This document shows, piece after piece, positions 19,973-26,464 of a stretch of 32,542 nt of DNA. The DNA is from Candidatus Woesearchaeota archaeon (lineage in GTDB: Archaea; Nanobdellota; Nanobdellia; Woesearchaeales; WJIZ01). A program made the position numbers and the translations under genes. Within the stretch, counting starts at the first letter, position 1, and each line of letters begins with the position of its first letter. The notes below the pieces were generated by a model. It saw nothing but the letters and a program-made list of their open reading frames with translations. It was not told the DNA's origin and searched no databases. The stretch covers positions 1 to 32,542 of the forward strand of contig JAGVXW010000026.1 in NCBI GenBank assembly GCA_018303575.1, in the 5' to 3' direction.

Positions 19973-20110
19973 ATGAAAGTCGAGCTGACAGATGTTGACG
20001 AGGTTATAGACGCGCGCGTGGAGGGCTACAAGACGAGCACGCGCGTGAGCGTGCCGAAGAAGTACGCGAACAGGCGCGTAAAAATCGTCATCCTTAAAGA
20101 TGAAAGCTGA
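19973..20110 (+). CDS. Small basic protein, DUF2080/AbrB-like
   Basis: This 45-residue frame reads like the short DUF2080-type proteins: an acidic start (MKVELTDVDEVIDARVEGYK) followed by STRVSVPKKYANRRVKIVIL, a beta-strand pair of AbrB-like flavour ending KDES. Such proteins are likely DNA- or RNA-binding and are often seen beside mobile genes. A TATA-like TTTTTAATACC lies about 27 bases before the ATG. Its last bases overlap the next gene by 11. It is the first gene of the MinD-like unit. Confidence 0.65.
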   Translation: MKVELTDVDEVIDARVEGYKTSTRVSVPKKYANRRVKIVILKDES

Positions 20111-20429
20111 CTCCCATCTGGGCATCGCCGCGGAACTGCTAAAAACGTTCGCGCTCGTAGACGAGCCGAAGCTGCTGCTGGCTTGCGTCGAGGAAGTGCG
20201 GAAGGCGCTCCGGGCAGCGGGCATCCGTCCGGAACTGGCCAGGACGCTTGACCGCATCCTCTCAAAGCACCGGGAGAGCCCGATGGAGTTTTCACGGAGC
20301 GGGAAGCTGATTATAGCCGACGACAGATTCCTGCTGGAGACGCTGGACGGCGCCAAGATCGCGGCATTCATCGAAGAAGCACGGAGGGAAATCGGAACGC
20401 ATGGAAGAGAGCTACTTACAGGCCGTTGA
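20100..20429 (+). CDS. Hypothetical helical protein, second gene of MinD-like operon
   Basis: This 109-residue soluble protein is predicted nearly all alpha-helical (AAELLKTFALVDEPKLLLAC, VEEVRKALRAAGI, ARTLDRILSKHRESPMEF). I recognise no family. It overlaps its neighbours on both sides (11 and 29 bases), so it is a cotranslated member of the five-gene unit. No membrane segment is seen. Confidence 0.68.
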   Translation: MKADSHLGIAAELLKTFALVDEPKLLLACVEEVRKALRAAGIRPELARTLDRILSKHRESPMEFSRSGKLIIADDRFLLETLDGAKIAAFIEEARREIGTHGRELLTGR

Positions 20430-20856
20430 GGAGTTCAAGCGGCTGGACCATTTGTATTACGTTACCTTAAAATACACCCGTACCGTAGATGTGATCCGGG
20501 CGACGCTGGAGCGCATCATCTCGACGCACGAGCACGCGGTCGAGGCGCTGCTGAAATGCCTCAAGCAGGAGAAGAAGGTGACTGAGATTCCGGCGAGCCC
20601 GGTCGCAAGGGCGCAGCTGCTGATGCAGCATCTCTCCGACCCTCGCTTGGTGCAGTTCCTGGAGCTGTACCTCAAGCTCAGGGCAGTGATGCGGCAGCCC
20701 TATGAGAAAAAAGAGGAATACCGGAGGCATGTGACGATGATCGTGCAGTTCGAGGGCGAGACGCTGAATATCGACATCGACAAGCTCAAGGAATACTTTG
20801 ACAACACGGGCGAGCTGCTCAGGCATGTGAAGCAGCGCGTCCTGGAGTGCAAATGA
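20401..20856 (+). CDS. Hypothetical helical protein, third gene of MinD-like operon
   Basis: This 151-residue protein is helical, with a first part (EESYLQAVEEFKRLDHLYYV, then VIRATLERIISTHEHAVEAL) that has the spacing of a four-helix bundle. A later charged region has IVQFEGETLNIDIDKLKEYF. A distant HEPN-like fold is possible but not supported by a motif. The 29-base overlap with the upstream gene and the ATGA junction with the ATPase gene make it a close functional partner of the ATPase, by inference. Confidence 0.7.
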   Translation: MEESYLQAVEEFKRLDHLYYVTLKYTRTVDVIRATLERIISTHEHAVEALLKCLKQEKKVTEIPASPVARAQLLMQHLSDPRLVQFLELYLKLRAVMRQPYEKKEEYRRHVTMIVQFEGETLNIDIDKLKEYFDNTGELLRHVKQRVLECK

Positions 20857-21524
20857 CGCGCATCTTGCATATCACAGGCCACGCCGGAGCGGGCAAGAGC
20901 ATAGTGGCTGTCAACCTGGCCGCCGCGTTCCAGAAGCAGGGGAAGAAGACCTTCCTTGTTGACGGCAACCTCTATTCTCCTGCGGTGGCCCATTACTGCG
21001 GCATAGACTTCCAGACGTGCATCAATGATTATCTTGAGGGCAAGGCGACGCTTGAAGAGATTTCGCATTTACATTCGTCAGGGCTGACCATCCTTCCTGC
21101 TGCGCCCCAGGAGCACGAGGCGGATCTTGAGGCGCTCAACAAAGCTTTGCTTATGCTCACGGGCAGGGCGGACATCGTTGTTGTGGACAGCTTCTCCCAT
21201 GCGCCGCTGGTGGCGCACGTTATAGATGCTGCGGATGAGAGCGTCTTCGTCACGCATGACGATTTCCACAGCGTGCTCTCAAGCCGCGATCTTATCCGGC
21301 ATCTCGAGGCGAAAGGGGCAAATATTGTTGGAGTTGTGGTGAACAGGAAGCGGGCGAAGAGCAACAGCCGGCACATCCAGACGATCCTCGGAAAGACTAT
21401 CCTCGCGGAGCTCCCGCACGACGAGCGCATGGTCGACTACGCTGACGACGGCAAGATCGCCTGCCTGCACACGAAAGCGGGGGCCGCCGGGGCGCTGCTT
21501 GAGCTCGCGAAGACGATCGGATAG
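20853..21524 (+). CDS. MinD/ParA-like ATPase with altered Walker A motif
   Basis: This 223-residue P-loop ATPase is of the deviant Walker A (MinD/ParA/Mrp) type. The loop reads TGHAGAGKS (8-16), with the catalytic Lys15. The family's signature lysine (KGGxGKT) is replaced by His10. FLVDGNLYSPAVAHYCGI is the switch region and ADIVVVDSF the Walker B strand. The C-terminal SIVAE/ISELP-like segment appears as TILAELPHDERMVDYAD. MinD/ParA proteins dimerise on ATP and position membranes, DNA or complexes. The gene starts at an ATGA overlap and is followed seven bases later by a polytopic membrane protein. Confidence 0.88.
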   Translation: MTRILHITGHAGAGKSIVAVNLAAAFQKQGKKTFLVDGNLYSPAVAHYCGIDFQTCINDYLEGKATLEEISHLHSSGLTILPAAPQEHEADLEALNKALLMLTGRADIVVVDSFSHAPLVAHVIDAADESVFVTHDDFHSVLSSRDLIRHLEAKGANIVGVVVNRKRAKSNSRHIQTILGKTILAELPHDERMVDYADDGKIACLHTKAGAAGALLELAKTIG

Positions 21525-21531
21525 GCTCACG

Positions 21532-21999
21532 ATGCACTGGAGCCAAAAAGAGGTGGAGAAGGCGGCGAAGATCGTCGCCCGCGCTGAGAAGAAAAAGAGC
21601 GGCTCGCTCCGGCTGCTTGACGAGACCGTGCATTGGCTGCTGCTGCTCGTCGTTCTTTTAGGAAACCTGATTCTTGCGGGATTCCTGGTCCTTGTGAGCG
21701 ACATTCTCGACGCTTTTTTCCTTACAACTGTCTTGATTTTGGGCCTCGCGTTCGGCTGGCTGGTCGAGATGCCCCTGCGCGATTTGGAGAAGCTGGACAA
21801 GCACAAGCATTTCCTGTCGCGAGTGCTGCTTCCCTTGCTCGCTCTTGTGAATGTCTATCTTATAATAGGCCTGAAGCGGATGGCCGAGATTTCTTTGGGC
21901 AAGACGCTCGAGTTCAACGCGCTTCTCGCCGGAATTGTCTATGGAGTTGCGTTCCTGATGCCGCATCTGTGGTACCATCTGAAGAAACGAGTTCAATAA
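21532..21999 (+). CDS. Polytopic membrane protein, last gene of MinD-like operon
   Basis: This 155-residue protein begins with a basic, amphipathic helix (SQKEVEKAAKIVARAEKKKS). Four membrane helices follow: about 34-56 (VHWLLLLVVLLGNLILAGFL), 57-79 (LVSDILDAFFLTTVLILGLA), 97-115 (FLSRVLLPLLALVNVYLIIG) and 126-150 (FNALLAGIVYGVAFLMPHLW). A family is not recognised. The position after the ATPase suggests that it is the membrane partner of that protein. I chose the ATG at 21532 because the upstream extension overlaps the ATPase gene. Confidence 0.78.
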   Translation: MHWSQKEVEKAAKIVARAEKKKSGSLRLLDETVHWLLLLVVLLGNLILAGFLVLVSDILDAFFLTTVLILGLAFGWLVEMPLRDLEKLDKHKHFLSRVLLPLLALVNVYLIIGLKRMAEISLGKTLEFNALLAGIVYGVAFLMPHLWYHLKKRVQ

Positions 22000-22012
22000 A
22001 GCGAACGGAAAT

Positions 22013-22115
22013 AAAGAGGGTGGCTACCGGGATTCCCACGAGCTTTTTGCCAAAACCTCGGAAAATGCGCTTAAGTGGGGTTTTACAAACCCCACGAATC
22101 TGCAGAATAACTGAA
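22013..22115. repeat. Duplicated tRNA-His 3' end and structured repeat unit
   Basis: Bases 22013-22034 exactly repeat the 22-base end of tRNA-His plus flank found at 22116-22137. Between them lie a 31-base block (22039-22069) also found with small changes at 25261-25294, and a nine-base-pair hairpin GTGGGGTTT/AAACCCCAC (22075-22095). No gene is present between 22000 and 22121. Confidence 0.75.
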
Positions 22116-22121
22116 AAAGAG

Positions 22122-22217
22122 GGTGGCTACCGGGATTTGAACCCGGAATCACAGGATTGCTATGGCGCATCGCGCCGCCACAGTCCCGTATGTTGACCAG
22201 GTTACACCATAGCCACC
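22122..22217 (-). tRNA. tRNA-His (anticodon GUG) with a 20-base intron
   Basis: The minus strand has acceptor GTGGCTA/TAGCCAC. An encoded G at position -1 (22217) opposite C73 (22122) is the hallmark of tRNA-His. The anticodon stem CGGGA/TCCTG closes after removal of a 20-base intron (22177-22158) at the canonical 37/38 site, giving loop CTGTGGA with anticodon GTG. The unspliced form shows an ideal bulge-helix-bulge: CTGT pairs with ATAG between the three-base bulges GGC and CAA, and GGCGC/GCGCC forms the inner stem. The mature length is 74 bases plus G-1 and C73. A TATA-like box lies at 22241-22250. Confidence 0.95.
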
Positions 22218-22240
22218 ATGCCTTCTTGGATTCCCGGGCC

Positions 22241-22250
22241 GTATATAAAG
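22241..22250 (-). promoter_or_regulatory. TATA-like box for tRNA-His
   Basis: The minus strand reads CTTTATATAC about 28 bases before the tRNA 5' end. Confidence 0.6.
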
Positions 22251-22278
22251 ATTGTTTTACCGAAACCGATGACCGGAG

Positions 22279-22289
22279 CATTTATAAAC
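22279..22289 (+). promoter_or_regulatory. TATA-like box for the ribosomal protein operon
   Basis: CATTTATAAAC lies about 90 bases before the uS13 start, implying a leader of about 60 bases before the first ribosomal gene. It is back-to-back with the tRNA-His promoter. Confidence 0.55.
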
Positions 22290-22371
22290 CTCTGGGAACT
22301 CCCGGAAAGCAGCAGCCCGAGTCTCTTTGAGGCGATCATAGGGTTTCGAGATGTTCTCGGCTGTCTCCATC

Positions 22372-22887
22372 ATGGCGAAAGAACTCAAATCGATCGTGCG
22401 CGTGGCCAACGTCGATTTCGACGGCATGAGGCCGGTGCACCATGAATTAACCAAGATTAAGGGAGTAGGGATGAACTACGCCCATCTTCTCTGCACAGTC
22501 ATCGGCATCAGCGACGGCAGGAAGGCGGGGGAGCTTTCCGAGCAGGAACTGGCGAAAATCGAGGACGCGCTGCAGAATCCAACTAAATACGGGGTTCCGG
22601 CATGGATGATGAACCGGCGGGCTGACCCGGAGACAGGGGCGAACGGCCATTTGTTTGGAGCAACACTGACATTCACGCGCGACAACGACATCAAGCTCAT
22701 GCGCAAGATACGTTCATATAAGGGCGTCCGGCACGGCCTTGGGTTGCCGGTGCGCGGACAGAGCACGAAGAGCAATTTCAGGAAGAACAAGGGAAAAGTG
22801 CAGGGCGTCATCAAGAAGAAGGAAGTGCCTGCTGCGGGAGCGGCAAAGGAAGCGCCCAAGGAAAAGCCGGAGAAGGGGAAGAAGTAA
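22372..22887 (+). CDS. rps13: 30S ribosomal protein uS13
   Basis: This 171-residue protein is archaeal uS13, which sits in the head of the small subunit and contacts tRNA and the large subunit. The helix-two-turns-helix (HELTKIKGVGMNYAHLLCTV) and the C-terminal RGQSTKSNFRKNKGK motif are typical. The Lys/Ala/Pro-rich extension at the end (about 145-171) is longer than usual. I chose MAKELKS over the upstream ATG at 22351 because it matches the family start. It is the first gene of the canonical uS13-uS4-uS11-RpoD order, and uS4 starts directly after its stop. Confidence 0.97.
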   Translation: MAKELKSIVRVANVDFDGMRPVHHELTKIKGVGMNYAHLLCTVIGISDGRKAGELSEQELAKIEDALQNPTKYGVPAWMMNRRADPETGANGHLFGATLTFTRDNDIKLMRKIRSYKGVRHGLGLPVRGQSTKSNFRKNKGKVQGVIKKKEVPAAGAAKEAPKEKPEKGKK

Positions 22888-23520
22888 ATGGGAGACCCGC
22901 GCAAGCTCAGGAAGCAGTACACCGCGCCCAGCCACCCCTGGGAGCGCGCCAGGATCGAGAAGGAGCGCGGCATCATGAAGAGCTACGCGCCCAAGAACAA
23001 GCTCGAGATCTGGAAGATGGACTCCATCGTGAAGAGCTGCAAGGACCAGGCGAAGAAGCTGTCCGCGCTGCGCACGAAGCAGGCCGAGAAGGAGCAGAAG
23101 CTTCTGCTTGACCGGCTATTCCGGATGGGCCTTATCGAGGAAAACTCTACTCTTGAGAATATCCTTACACTCAAGCTTGAAGATGTCATGGAGCGGAGGC
23201 TGCAGACGATGGTGATGAAGCGCGGCCTGGCACGCAGCATGACCCAAGCGAGACAATTTATCACGCACGGCCACATCCGTGTCGGAGATACGGTCATGAC
23301 CTCGCCTTCCTATCTCGTCAAACGGAGCGAGGAGGGTGCGATCTCCTTCCGGCCTGCGTCTAGGCTTTCGGATCCGGAGCACCCGGAGCGGAAGGCGGAG
23401 AAAAAGCCGAAGATTTCGAAAGCGCAGAAGGAAGCGGAGAGAAAGGCGGCTGAAACGAAGACTGAAGCCCCGAAGGTGGAGACAGCTGAAGCGCCTGTTG
23501 AAACGAAGGTGGAAGCATGA
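22888..23520 (+). CDS. rps4: 30S ribosomal protein uS4
   Basis: This 210-residue uS4 nucleates assembly of the small-subunit body. The archaeal start (GDPRKLRKQYTAPSHPWERA) and the S4 RNA-binding domain (MERRLQTMVMKRGLARSMTQ, then ARQFITHGHIRVGDTVM) are clear. The C-terminal 40 residues are a Lys/Glu/Ala-rich low-complexity tail beyond the conserved part. The start follows the uS13 stop without a gap, and its stop overlaps the uS11 start (ATGA). Confidence 0.97.
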   Translation: MGDPRKLRKQYTAPSHPWERARIEKERGIMKSYAPKNKLEIWKMDSIVKSCKDQAKKLSALRTKQAEKEQKLLLDRLFRMGLIEENSTLENILTLKLEDVMERRLQTMVMKRGLARSMTQARQFITHGHIRVGDTVMTSPSYLVKRSEEGAISFRPASRLSDPEHPERKAEKKPKISKAQKEAERKAAETKTEAPKVETAEAPVETKVEA

Positions 23521-23909
23521 ATGAACTGCGATGGGGGATTGCGCACATCTATTCCTCTTATAATAACACGATCATCCATGTGACAGACATTTCCGGGACA
23601 GAGAGCATGGCCCGCACGTCCGGCGGGCAAGTCGTGAAGTCGGACAGGATGGAAAGCTCGCCGACAGCGGCGATGATCGCGGCGAAGAAGGCGGGCGAAA
23701 TCATCCGCGACAAGGGCATCACTGCCTTACACGTCAAGATTAAGGCGCCGGGCGGCCACAACGGGCCGAACAACCCGGGACCAGGAGCGCAGGCCGCGAT
23801 CCGGGCCTTCTCGCGTATGGGCTTCAGGATCGGCATCATCGAGGATGTCACGCCTCTCCCCCATGACGGATGCCGGAAGAAGGGCGGCAAGCGCGGCAGG
23901 AGGGTCTAA
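23517..23909 (+). CDS. rps11: 30S ribosomal protein uS11
   Basis: This 130-residue uS11 is part of the platform near the mRNA exit. Conserved segments include WGIAHIYSSYNNTIIHVTDI, MARTSGGQVVK, AAKKAGEIIRDKGITALHVK and the C-terminal TPLPHDGCRKKGGKRGRRV. The length is normal. It begins in an ATGA overlap with uS4 and ends one base before the start of the RNA polymerase subunit D gene. Confidence 0.98.
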   Translation: MNELRWGIAHIYSSYNNTIIHVTDISGTESMARTSGGQVVKSDRMESSPTAAMIAAKKAGEIIRDKGITALHVKIKAPGGHNGPNNPGPGAQAAIRAFSRMGFRIGIIEDVTPLPHDGCRKKGGKRGRRV

Positions 23910-23910
23910 A

Positions 23911-24678
23911 ATGGATGTCTCTCTTTTTGAGAAAAGCAAGGATGGACTGACTGCTAAGCTGCTCATCCGGGGCACGACTCCCGCTTTCGTGAACGCGCTG
24001 CGCCGGGCCATCCTTGAGGAAGTGCCTACCTTCGCGATCGAGGACGTGGAGTTCAGGAAGAACAACTCCATTCTTTATGATGAGATTATCGCCCATAGAT
24101 TGGGGCTGATTCCGCTCAAGACAGACTTGAAAGGATACCGGATGCTCAAGCCAGGCGAGGAGCCCGGAAAGGCGCACCAAGTCACGTTTTCGCTCAAGAC
24201 CACCAAACAGGGCAATGTGGTTGCCGGGGACATGGACAGCACGGACAAGAGCGTCGTGCCTGTGTATCCTGACATGGTGATCACCAAGCTCCTGAAGGGG
24301 CAGAACATCGAGTTCGAGGCCGTGGCTGTGCTGGGCAAGGGCAAGGGGCACAGCAAGTGGTGCCCGGCGCACGTGTATTACTATAATGAGCCTAAGATTA
24401 CTGTGACTAATGACCCCAAGCTGCTCGAGGAGACGCGGAGCAAGTATCCGCCGCAGATCTTTGACGCTTCGGGCAAGATCGACAAGGCGCTCATCTCCAC
24501 TCCCCAGCTCATCGACGCCTGCGAGGGCGTGTCGAAGCTCGTCGAGATTGAGCGCAAGGACGACAGCTTCGTGTTTGTCGTCGAGTCCTGGGGCCAGCTC
24601 ACGCCGAAGCAGATTTTGGTCGAGGCGGTAGAGCAGCTGGACGCCCAGTTCGAGGATGTTGCGGGGCTGATGAAATAA
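23911..24678 (+). CDS. rpoD: DNA-directed RNA polymerase subunit D (Rpo3)
   Basis: This 255-residue protein matches archaeal RpoD, the homologue of eukaryotic Rpb3 and bacterial alpha. It dimerises with subunit L to start polymerase assembly. The dimerisation domain is evident (FVNALRRAILEEVPTFAIED then VEFRKNNSILYDEIIAHRLG and LIPLKTDL). The insert region has only isolated cysteines (KWCPAHVYYY), so the iron-sulphur cluster of some archaeal subunits is absent. Two perfect hairpins follow the stop (24680-24695 and 24699-24727). I chose MDVSLFEK as the start because it immediately follows the uS11 stop. Confidence 0.97.
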   Translation: MDVSLFEKSKDGLTAKLLIRGTTPAFVNALRRAILEEVPTFAIEDVEFRKNNSILYDEIIAHRLGLIPLKTDLKGYRMLKPGEEPGKAHQVTFSLKTTKQGNVVAGDMDSTDKSVVPVYPDMVITKLLKGQNIEFEAVAVLGKGKGHSKWCPAHVYYYNEPKITVTNDPKLLEETRSKYPPQIFDASGKIDKALISTPQLIDACEGVSKLVEIERKDDSFVFVVESWGQLTPKQILVEAVEQLDAQFEDVAGLMK

Positions 24679-24679
24679 A

Positions 24680-24727
24680 GGAAACTGCGGTTTCCAGTAT
24701 CGCAAAATCCAAGCGGGATTTTGCGAT
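24680..24727 (+). terminator. Two perfect hairpins after rpoD
   Basis: GGAAAC/GTTTCC (24680-24685, 24690-24695) and ATCGCAAAATCC/GGATTTTGCGAT (24699-24710, 24716-24727) are perfect stems of 6 and 12 base pairs with short loops. They stand between the rpoD stop and the tRNA-Leu(GAG) 5' end. They may end the first ribosomal transcript or separate the tRNA from it by processing. Confidence 0.6.
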
Positions 24728-24733
24728 GAAAAC

Positions 24734-24816
24734 GCGGGAGTGGCAGAGCGGTCAAATGCGCTAGGTTGAGGGCCTAGTCCCTTAGTGGGTGCGAGGGTTC
24801 GAACCCCTTCTCCCGC
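24734..24816 (+). tRNA. tRNA-Leu (anticodon GAG)
   Basis: This is an 83-base class II tRNA. The acceptor is GCGGGAG/CTCCCGC. The anticodon stem CTAGG/CCTAG with loop TTGAGGG gives anticodon GAG. The variable arm is CCC TTAGT GGG and the T-arm carries GGTTCGAACC. A73 is encoded and CCA is not. There is no intron. No clear TATA box of its own is seen, so it may be cut from the ribosomal operon transcript, in which it lies between rpoD and eL18. Confidence 0.96.
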
Positions 24817-24914
24817 AACTGTTCCGGCAGTTGAGTGCGGAGTGGGGCGTGAAGCCCCACGCCAAACTCGCTGCACCCCAAAGGTTTGGAACATTGAGGA
24901 CGGTCAAGAAGAAC

Positions 24915-25256
24915 ATGTCAAACGCGACGAATGAAGGACTGAGGCAGCTGATCGCAAAGCTGGAGGCTTCCGAGGCGAAGATTTTGCATGCGGTAGCTGA
25001 CGGCATCTCCAAGTCCACGCGGGCGCGGCGGGAAGTGAACCTGGGGCGCATCAACAAGAATACCCAAGATGGGGAGATGATCATCGTGCCCGGCAAGGTG
25101 CTGGGTGGCGGGGAAATCAACCATAAAGTGACAGTATACGCGCTGAAGTTCTCGCAAAGCGCGGCGGACAAGCTGAAGAAAACCGGCTCCAGCATCCAGA
25201 CGCTCGAGCAGCTTCCTGAGAAGCTGGCCGGCAAAAGAGTGAGGATCATTGGATGA
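24915..25256 (+). CDS. rpl18e: 50S ribosomal protein eL18
   Basis: This 113-residue protein is the archaeal/eukaryotic eL18. Conserved parts are LRQLIAKLEASEAKILHAVA, RREVNLGRINKNTQDGEMII, VPGKVLGGGEINHKVTVYAL and the end GKRVRIIG. The ATG at 24915 follows the AGAAGAAC stretch and matches the family start; an earlier ATG at 24789 would begin inside the tRNA gene. The 98 bases upstream hold no gene but contain GTGGGGC/GCCCCAC and GTGC/GCAC palindromes. Confidence 0.95.
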   Translation: MSNATNEGLRQLIAKLEASEAKILHAVADGISKSTRARREVNLGRINKNTQDGEMIIVPGKVLGGGEINHKVTVYALKFSQSAADKLKKTGSSIQTLEQLPEKLAGKRVRIIG

Positions 25257-25292
25257 TTATCGAGAGCTTTTTGCAAAAAACCTCGGAAAATG

Positions 25293-25368
25293 CGTGGGTA
25301 AACACGAAGCCAAGCTTCGTGAGACCTTCCTTATGGAAGGTTTCGCGCCTTCGGTGCTCAAGCCCACG
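25293..25368 (+). promoter_or_regulatory. Cloverleaf-like structured leader upstream of uL13
   Basis: A closing stem CGTGGGT/GCCCACG (25293-25299, 25362-25368) encloses three perfect or near-perfect hairpins: CACGAAGC/GCTTCGTG (25303-25321), ACCTTCC/GGAAGGT (25324-25341) and GCGCC/GGTGC (25345-25357). It ends 11 bases before the uL13 ATG. It is 76 bases long but has no T-loop or anticodon arm of tRNA type. It may be a regulatory leader or a palindromic insertion. A block shared with the tRNA-His flank (25261-25294) precedes it. Confidence 0.6.
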
Positions 25369-25379
25369 GGAAAAGTAAC

Positions 25380-25793
25380 ATGATAATAGATGCTACAAAT
25401 AAGGTAGTGGGCAGGATTGCCACGGTCGCGGCCAAGCAGGCGCTCCTCGGAGAAGAGATCAGCATCGTGAACTGCGAGAAGGCCATCGTTACCGGCAAGC
25501 GCGCCTTCGTGCTGGCGGACGCGAAACGCAGGAGAGACCAGGGAACGTTCAAGGGCCCTTTCATATCCTCCAAGCCGGACAGGTATGTGAGGAGGGTCAT
25601 CAGAGGAATGCTGCCCTACCGGCAGGAAAAGGGAAGAAAAGCTTATCAGCGCGTGCTCTGCTACATCGGCATGCCCAAGACTTTCGAAGGGAAGGAGACG
25701 CTTGACGTCGGGCACGCTGACGCGGCCAAGACGCAGAATCTATACAAGGTGACGATCGGCGACATCTGCCGGCATCTCGGTGATACCCCATGA
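25380..25793 (+). CDS. rpl13: 50S ribosomal protein uL13
   Basis: This 137-residue uL13 is a surface protein of the large subunit. Conserved segments are IIDATNKVVGRIATVAAKQA, VNCEKAIVTG, RRRDQGTFKGPFISSKPDRY and RRVIRGMLPYRQEKGRKAYQ. The length is typical for archaea. The stop overlaps the uS9 start (ATGA). In other organisms uL13 can bind RNA and control its own operon, which is of interest given the folded leader directly upstream. Confidence 0.97.
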   Translation: MIIDATNKVVGRIATVAAKQALLGEEISIVNCEKAIVTGKRAFVLADAKRRRDQGTFKGPFISSKPDRYVRRVIRGMLPYRQEKGRKAYQRVLCYIGMPKTFEGKETLDVGHADAAKTQNLYKVTIGDICRHLGDTP

Positions 25794-26188
25794 GGCACGT
25801 TCATGTTTCAGGAAGGAGAAAGCAGGCCATCGCGCGCGCGTCCCTGAGCGAGGGCTCTGGAAAAGTGCGCGTCAACAAAGTTCTGCTGCAGCACTTCATG
25901 CCCCAAGTCTTGCGCATGCGCATGATGGAGCCCCTGTTGCTTGCTGGCGATCTTGCCGGCAAAGTGGATATTGACGTTGTCGTCGAAGGCGGCGGCATTT
26001 CCGGCCAGAGCGACGCGGCCCGGCTTGCGATCGCGCGCTCGCTCGTCGAGTATTCCAAGGGAGAGAAGCTCAAGAACACGTTCCTGGAGTATGACAGGTT
26101 GCTCCTCGTAGCCGATGTACGAAGGGGTGAACCTTCGAAACCGAACGATTCGAAGCCGAGGGCCAAAAGACAAAAAAGCTATCGCTAA
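25790..26188 (+). CDS. rps9: 30S ribosomal protein uS9
   Basis: This 132-residue uS9 has a C-terminal tail that contacts P-site tRNA. Conserved parts include VSGRRKQAIARASLSEGSGK, VVEGGGISGQSDAARLAIAR and the C-terminal SKPRAKRQKSYR, with the invariant final arginine. The start overlaps the uL13 stop (ATGA). RpoN follows after 14 bases with GGTGAAAA as ribosome site. Confidence 0.98.
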   Translation: MRHVHVSGRRKQAIARASLSEGSGKVRVNKVLLQHFMPQVLRMRMMEPLLLAGDLAGKVDIDVVVEGGGISGQSDAARLAIARSLVEYSKGEKLKNTFLEYDRLLLVADVRRGEPSKPNDSKPRAKRQKSYR

Positions 26189-26202
26189 GCAGTGGTGAAA
26201 AA

Positions 26203-26400
26203 ATGATCATCCCCCAAAGATGCTGGAGTTGCGGCAAACCCATCTCACATTTGTTCGAGCAGTTCAAGGAAAGAGTTGCGAAGGGCGAGAGCAAGAAAGA
26301 GGTTCTCGACGCGCTCGGCCTTGAAAGATACTGCTGCCGCGCAGTGTTCCTCGGCCACGTCGACCTGATTGACATTGCGGCTGAGTTCAAGAAGGTTTGA
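26203..26400 (+). CDS. rpoN: DNA-directed RNA polymerase subunit N (Rpo10)
   Basis: This 65-residue protein matches archaeal RpoN, homologue of eukaryotic Rpb10. The zinc site is complete: CWSC at 7-10 and the adjacent pair CC at 44-45 in ERYCCRAVF. The protein links the D/L platform to the large subunits. Its place after uS9 is canonical for archaea. The usual subunit K/enolase/uS2 genes do not follow; an unrelated gene begins 64 bases later. Confidence 0.97.
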   Translation: MIIPQRCWSCGKPISHLFEQFKERVAKGESKKEVLDALGLERYCCRAVFLGHVDLIDIAAEFKKV

Positions 26401-26464
26401 GCAAGTTTTATATTCTTTTGTTTTGCGCCGAAATCTTTTTAGCTGCACAGAGATTTCCCTTGCT

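Noticed and set aside
22351..22371. Upstream ATG extending uS13 by seven residues
   Set aside because: The family start corresponds to MAKELKS at 22372; the extension is not conserved-looking.
23848..24894. Minus-strand open frame of 348 codons opposite rpoD and the tRNA-Leu(GAG)
   Set aside because: It is a shadow that runs through a tRNA gene; the sense-strand genes are certain.
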